Positions 7,796 to 11,479 of a stretch of 11,479 nucleotides of DNA are shown here, piece by piece. The DNA is from Opitutales bacterium (GTDB taxonomy: Bacteria > Verrucomicrobiota > Verrucomicrobiia > Opitutales > Opitutaceae), in assembly GCA_021772595.1 (NCBI GenBank), contig JAJFLS010000367.1:1-11479 (forward strand), in the 5' to 3' direction. The translations under genes and the position numbers were made by a program. Numbering within the stretch: the stretch's first letter is position 1; the number at the start of each line of letters is the position of its first letter. A model generated the notes under the pieces. That model had not been told where the DNA came from. It saw only the letters and a program-made list of their open reading frames with translations, and searched no databases.

Positions 7796-9112
7796 ATGTC
7801 TGCTAGCTACCTCGCTCGAATCTGCCTATGTCTTTGCTATACAATCACAGGAGCAGGCGTTGCAATCGCCAATGAAACGGTTTTCGAGGATGATTTCGCA
7901 GATCGTTCGAACGCTTGGGTATCTTGGACGCCCCGAAGCGAAATTTCACCGGCTTTCGCCTACGATGCCAAAGAGGGCCGAGATGCTCCGGGCTCCCTAC
8001 GCATCAGCGGAGGCGGAGCGGAAGCGCACTTCGGGAGCTGGAGCCGACGTTTTTCGAATTTCCAACCGGGAAAACGCTATCGCTTCGAGGCATGGTACCG
8101 CTGCCAAGGAATCGAAAACCCATCCCGATCCGTCATTCCTCGACTCCATTGGCTAAATGCCGAAGGCCTACAAGCGCGTCCCCCGGATTTCGCGACCGGA
8201 TCAACTCGAGAAGGAAACTGGACTAAAGTGGAATACGTTACAGAGGCTCCGATGGACGCCGCCGAGTTGCAAATCCAACTCGGATTCGGTTTCGCCCCGC
8301 AAGGCCAGCTTTGGTGGGACGATGTTAGGATCACACAAATCGCGGAAACTCCCGCTCGCCTCGTCCGTGTAGCAACGATTCATCACCGAGCTCGCGGGAC
8401 GAAATCCGCCCAAGAGAATCGGGATCTCTATATAGATCTGATCGACCAAGCGGCAAAGCAGAACCCCGATATCATCTGTCTGCCGGAAGGCTTCACCACC
8501 GTGGGCAACCCTTTGAGCTATATCGATGCCAGTGAAAGCATAGCTGGCCCCAGTACGCGACAGTTGGGAGAAGCGGCAAGGAAACACAACTGTTACATCG
8601 TGGCAGGCCTTTACGAACGAGTCGGAAAAGTCGTTTACAATACCGGAGCGCTCATCGATCGCGACGGCAATCTTGCTGGCTCCTACCGAAAAACCCATCT
8701 TCCCCGAGAAGAATGGGAAGGCGGAATCACTCCAGGAAATACGTATCCAGTTTTCGATACAGACTTTGGAAAGATCGGGGTCATGATCTGCTGGGACGTC
8801 CAATTTCCCGAACCCGCTCGGGCGATGGCTCAGCAAGGTGCCGAATTGATCCTGCTTCCGATTTGGGGAGGCAGCGATGTGCTCACTCGCGCTCGAGCGA
8901 TCGAAAACCACGTCTTCCTCGTTTCATCCAGCTATGGTCCAAGCTCCTTCATCATCGATCCCACTGGCGAGATCATCGCCGAAGCTACCGAAAATAACCC
9001 AATTAGCGTCGCCGAAATAGACCTCGACCAGCACTACTATCAAAAATGGCTAGGCAATATGAAACACCGAACATGGAAAGAACGACGCCCCGACATCCCT
9101 GCCAACCCTTGA
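7796..9112 (+). CDS. Secreted carbon-nitrogen hydrolase (nitrilase superfamily) with N-terminal jelly-roll-like domain
   Basis: The 438-residue protein has a signal peptide with likely cleavage near A-I-A (residues 23-25). Residues about 28-182 look like a carbohydrate-binding-type jelly roll: 'ETVFEDDFADRSNAWVSW' at the start, 'FQPGKRYRFEAWYRCQG' in the middle and 'GQLWWDDVRITQI' at the end. Residues about 188-415 are a nitrilase-superfamily domain with the full Glu-Lys-Cys triad: E231 in 'CLPEGFTT', K299 in 'GSYRKTHLP' and C332 in 'GVMICWDVQFPE'. The family cleaves non-peptide C-N bonds in amides, N-carbamoyl compounds or nitriles. Most members are cytoplasmic; export plus a binding domain suggests an extracellular or periplasmic substrate, possibly an amide on a polymer, which is inference. 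The start at 7796 is favoured because it yields the signal peptide. No Shine-Dalgarno is seen. Confidence 0.88.
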   Translation: MSASYLARICLCLCYTITGAGVAIANETVFEDDFADRSNAWVSWTPRSEISPAFAYDAKEGRDAPGSLRISGGGAEAHFGSWSRRFSNFQPGKRYRFEAWYRCQGIENPSRSVIPRLHWLNAEGLQARPPDFATGSTREGNWTKVEYVTEAPMDAAELQIQLGFGFAPQGQLWWDDVRITQIAETPARLVRVATIHHRARGTKSAQENRDLYIDLIDQAAKQNPDIICLPEGFTTVGNPLSYIDASESIAGPSTRQLGEAARKHNCYIVAGLYERVGKVVYNTGALIDRDGNLAGSYRKTHLPREEWEGGITPGNTYPVFDTDFGKIGVMICWDVQFPEPARAMAQQGAELILLPIWGGSDVLTRARAIENHVFLVSSSYGPSSFIIDPTGEIIAEATENNPISVAEIDLDQHYYQKWLGNMKHRTWKERRPDIPANP

Positions 9113-9307
9113 AATAAACTCCACGTTCTCCCATTTACCCGATTCATACCCAAGCGAATCCTTCACGAGCGTGCGAGTACCGAGTGCCGCTCAGCGGCAC
9201 GACAGCAACGCGAACAACAGGCCTGACATCGGAACCATTGAATTTCCTATCAGCGAAATGAACTCACCACACTTGACGGTTTCGTTTCTCGAGGATACCA
9301 AAAAAGC
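9113..9307. other. Intergenic region with one REP-like palindrome
   Basis: The spacer between the hydrolase and the broken amidohydrolase holds one strong palindrome (9184-9200) and no other recognisable element. No T-rich terminator follows the hydrolase stop codon. Confidence 0.5.
9184..9200. repeat. REP-like palindrome (GTGCCGCT-C-AGCGGCAC)
   Basis: A perfect 8 bp inverted repeat around a single central base. Its 'GTGCCGCT.CAGCGGCAC.ACAGCA' layout resembles 'GTGTCGCTTCAGCGACAGCA' at 1996-2014, so both may belong to one dispersed family. No T tract follows, so intrinsic termination is not indicated. Confidence 0.55.
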
Positions 9308-10369
9308 ATGAGGCATCGCTTGTTGTTACTGAGCATCGCACTCTGTTCCTCATGGCTTTAAGCTTTAGGGGTCGGAATGCGAGAAATGAATCCACCGGCT
9401 GAGCCCAATCCGGAATCCCTGATCGCCATAATCGGAGGACAGTTGATCGATGGTCATGGAGGACAGCCTATAGAGAATGCGGTCGTTGTCATTCGAGGGT
9501 CGAAAATAGTCGCCGCAGGGCCACAGCGCGAGGTGGAAATACCTGAAGTGGCCAAAATGATCAATGCGAGGGGGCTTTCTATTCTGCCTGGATTGATCGA
9601 TACGCATTTCCATTCGCGAGACGGCGTGAAGCTGCCTATCGAATATGAACTTCAAAAAGGGATTACTTCTTTCCGCGACCCGGGGCATCCTTTTAAATAC
9701 TATATTATCCCACTCCTCTCAAAGGAAACCCTGCCACGTATATTTTTATGTGGTGGACATCTCGACGGCATCCATCCGATCCACAGGGACCAGGCCATTC
9801 GAGTGGAAAGCGTGAAGCATGCAAAACAAGCCGTAGGTTGGCATGTCAATCGAGGAGCTTCAGCCATTAAAGTCTATTTTATGCTACCCCTCGAACACAT
9901 TGCAGCCACCTGTGAGGCGGCCAATGAACAAGGCGTAATAGTTACCGCGCACCTAGAGCTGGTGGATGCAGACGACGCCATCCGAGCCGGGGTGAGAGGC
10001 ATAGAACACGTGACCTCTTTCGGAACCGTCTTGGCCAATCCTGAAGACGCCGCTCACTTCAAAACGGAAGTTCGAGCAGATCCCAACAAAAGGAGATCTA
10101 TGCGCCCCTGGCTCTGGTCGCGCATCGATCTCGATAACGCGCCACGCTTACAACCACTACTGGATCTGATTGTTGAAACAGGAACCTTCGTATCACCAAC
10201 CATTGGTATATTTGAAGCTCGGAAGGTTGAAAAGTACGCCACCGAAGAACAGGTGCGCGGTTTTCAAACGGGAATGGAATTTATTACCCATTGCCACGAA
10301 GCTGGAGCGAAGATCGTCGTCGGATCACACACGCGATCTCCCTTCGCCGATAGCGGCTATGCATATTAA
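9308..10369 (+). pseudogene. Exported amidohydrolase, broken at both ends
   Basis: The family is the imidazolonepropionase-like metal-dependent amidohydrolases, which hydrolyse cyclic amides, dipeptides or related bonds. An ATG at 9308 opens a signal-peptide-like run, MRHRLLLLSIALCSSWL, that hits TAA at 9359. The same frame continues through A-L-G-V-G to the ATG at 9377 and on for 330 residues, so the stop splits the signal peptide from the enzyme. From 9377 the product has 'IAIIGGQLIDGHGG' (16-29), the metal motif 'GLIDTHFHSR' (H77, H79), 'AIKVYF' (K165, possible metal-bridging lysine), 'TAHLE' (H192) and 'GIEHVTSFG' (H211). It ends at 'VVGSHTRSPFADSGYAY', where the IS inverted repeat supplies the stop. 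About 80-130 C-terminal residues of the usual 430-480 are missing. A truncated cytoplasmic protein from 9377 is possible but unlikely to be active. Confidence 0.8.
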
Positions 10370-10390
10370 CCCGGCGACAATATGTTTTAC
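10366..10390 (+). repeat. IS630 left terminal inverted repeat
   Basis: It begins TTAACCCGGCG and ends TGTTTTAC. It matches the reverse complement of 11453-11477 at 20 of 25 positions. Confidence 0.92.
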
Positions 10391-10399
10391 ATCACTGCA

Positions 10400-10422
10400 A
10401 TAGCAATAGATTCTATTGCTAT
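10400..10422 (+). promoter_or_regulatory. 11 bp hairpin covering the transposase start codon
   Basis: ATAGCAATAGA (10400-10410) and TCTATTGCTAT (10412-10422) are exact reverse complements around one central base. The second arm includes the A and T of the ATG at 10421. In an mRNA read through from outside the element this hairpin would mask the start codon and its upstream region. Similar structures limit transposase translation in other IS families. The function here is inferred. Confidence 0.5.
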
Positions 10423-11452
10423 GGTCGATGATACGCGAAAATTAAGTCCCCTCGCTCAGGAAAGTCTGCGGAAGCGAGTTGTTAAAGCGGTGTGCTCCGG
10501 GAAGAGAATTGGAGAGGTCGCGGAAGTTTTCTCGGTTTCTCGCCAAAGCGTGAGCCAATGGATTAAGATCTACAAGAAGGACGGAATCAAGGGGCTCGCC
10601 AGCTCTCCCCGGGGAATCAAGCCTGGGCAGACCCTGATATTGAATGGCGAGCAAAGCGGGCGGATAAGAAAGATGATAGTCGATAATTTGCCCGAGCAGT
10701 TGAAGATGCCGTTCGCGCTCTGGACTCGAAAAGCGGTTCGGGAACTCATTTACGATTTATACGGCTTCTGGATGCCGATCCGAACCGTGGGCGACTACCT
10801 CAAGCGCTGGGGGTTCAGTCCGCAAAGACCTGCGAAATCCAGTTACGAGCAACAGCCCGGGAAGGTGCAGAAGTGGCTCGACCAAGAGTATCCGAAGATT
10901 CAGGAACGCGCGAAGAAGGAGAAGGCCCAGATTCATTGGGGAGACGAGACTGGCTTCAAGAACGACTGCCAGGCTGGACGAAGCTACTCTCCAAAGGGCA
11001 ACACTCCGGTTGTTCCTAAAATGGGCAAGAAGTTCAGCGCTAATATGATCTCGACGATAACCAATCAGGGCAAGGTCCGCTTTATGATTTACGACGGGAA
11101 AATGAACGCGCAGGTGTTGATCAGATTCCTGAAAAGGCTCATCCAAGGGGCGAGCTCGAAGGTTTTCCTTATATTGGACAATTTGAAAGTCCATCATGCG
11201 ATACTCGTTAGGGAATGGGTGGACGCAAATGCAGAAAGCATCGAGCTGTTTTTCCTTCCCGCATACAGTCCGGAGCTAAATCCCGACGAATATCTCAATT
11301 GCGACGTAAAGATAAACGCCAACTCGAAGAGGACCCCGCGCACCAAAGAGCAGCTCAAGGGGAATCTGCATTCGCATATGAGAATGATTCAACGCAGCCC
11401 CGGCAGGGTTGTGCCGTACTTCAAAAACAAGTATATTAAATACGCTGCTTAG
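10421..11452 (+). CDS. IS630-family transposase
   Basis: This 343-residue DDE transposase catalyses cut-and-paste movement at TA targets. An N-terminal helix-turn-helix (about 'GKRIGEVAEVFSVSRQSVSQ' followed by W-I-K-I-Y) binds the inverted repeats. A winged segment follows ('ALWTRKAVRELIYDLYGFWM', then 'LKRWGFSPQRP'). The catalytic domain shows the first Asp in 'HWGDETGF', the second in 'LILDNLKVHH' and the Glu in 'PAYSPELNPDEYLNCDVK'. With the ATG at 10421 these are D175, D253 and E290. An in-frame ATG at 10382 would add 13 residues but lies inside the left inverted repeat and would put the hairpin inside the coding region, so I prefer 10421. No frameshift or internal stop is seen. The stop codon abuts the right inverted repeat. 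Confidence 0.92.
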   Translation: MVDDTRKLSPLAQESLRKRVVKAVCSGKRIGEVAEVFSVSRQSVSQWIKIYKKDGIKGLASSPRGIKPGQTLILNGEQSGRIRKMIVDNLPEQLKMPFALWTRKAVRELIYDLYGFWMPIRTVGDYLKRWGFSPQRPAKSSYEQQPGKVQKWLDQEYPKIQERAKKEKAQIHWGDETGFKNDCQAGRSYSPKGNTPVVPKMGKKFSANMISTITNQGKVRFMIYDGKMNAQVLIRFLKRLIQGASSKVFLILDNLKVHHAILVREWVDANAESIELFFLPAYSPELNPDEYLNCDVKINANSKRTPRTKEQLKGNLHSHMRMIQRSPGRVVPYFKNKYIKYAA

Positions 11453-11477
11453 GTAAAACAAATATCCGCCAGGTTAA
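11453..11477 (-). repeat. IS630 right terminal inverted repeat
   Basis: On the minus strand it begins TTAACCTGGCG and ends TGTTTTAC, pairing with the left repeat. It starts at the very next base after the transposase stop codon. Confidence 0.92.
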
Positions 11478-11479
11478 TA

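Larger units (their letters stand above)
10366..11477 (+). mobile_element. Complete IS630-family insertion sequence
   Basis: The 1112 bp element is bounded by imperfect inverted repeats and flanked by TA on each side (10364-10365 and 11478-11479), the target duplication expected for IS630/Tc1-mariner elements. It carries one transposase gene that fills almost all of it. It interrupts the amidohydrolase gene, and its first bases provide that gene's premature stop. The length is normal for the family. It appears intact and potentially active. Confidence 0.93.

Noticed and set aside
8201..8911. 236-codon minus-strand ORF
   Set aside because: It lies wholly inside the nitrilase-type gene, whose catalytic triad and domain order are intact; the antisense product has no recognisable features.

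Overview
The window looks like accessory DNA from a marine-type Verrucomicrobiota bacterium, probably class Opitutae. That placement is inference. It rests on an N-terminal 'SELKRR...RVA..Y..VGWL' membrane anchor seen in two genes, a secreted SUMF1/FGE-like protein, the recurring 's-DL-NW' module at or near the ends of exported proteins, compact palindromes between genes, and mostly absent Shine-Dalgarno sequences. No marker gene is present to confirm it.

Layout. Positions 1-1697 hold a TRAP transporter locus: the start of dctM and complete dctQ on the minus strand, and dctP divergently on the plus strand across a 66 bp gap. A 552 bp spacer with several short palindromes follows, then a lone family-3-type solute-binding lipoprotein (2250-2990). 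Positions 3190-5601 hold minus-strand genes: an anchored or secreted SUMF1-like protein with a fibronectin-like domain, a coiled-coil/acidic ORF, and a short membrane-anchor ORF. The last two overlap in different frames and may be halves of one broken gene. The first and third share the same N-terminal anchor and the same upstream DNA, so a promoter-plus-anchor cassette appears to have been duplicated. Positions 5919-7463 (minus) encode a secreted multidomain protein with a carbohydrate-binding-like domain and a long Glu-Pro linker made from a hexamer tandem repeat.

From 7638 the genes are on the plus strand: a 33-residue orphan signal-peptide ORF, a secreted nitrilase-superfamily hydrolase with an N-terminal jelly-roll-like domain, and an exported amidohydrolase that is doubly broken. 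Its signal peptide carries an in-frame TAA, and its C-terminus is cut off by an IS630-family insertion sequence. The IS is intact, with 25 bp terminal inverted repeats and TA flanks, and its right edge coincides exactly with the end of the window.

Together the genes suggest uptake of small carboxylates or amino-acid-like solutes plus exported hydrolytic and binding proteins for organic matter, in a region being reshaped by duplication, repeat recombination, decay and transposition. I do not see a complete undescribed system. The most distinctive signals are the duplicated promoter-anchor cassette, the orphan half-module beside the Glu-Pro repeat, and the hairpin covering the transposase start.
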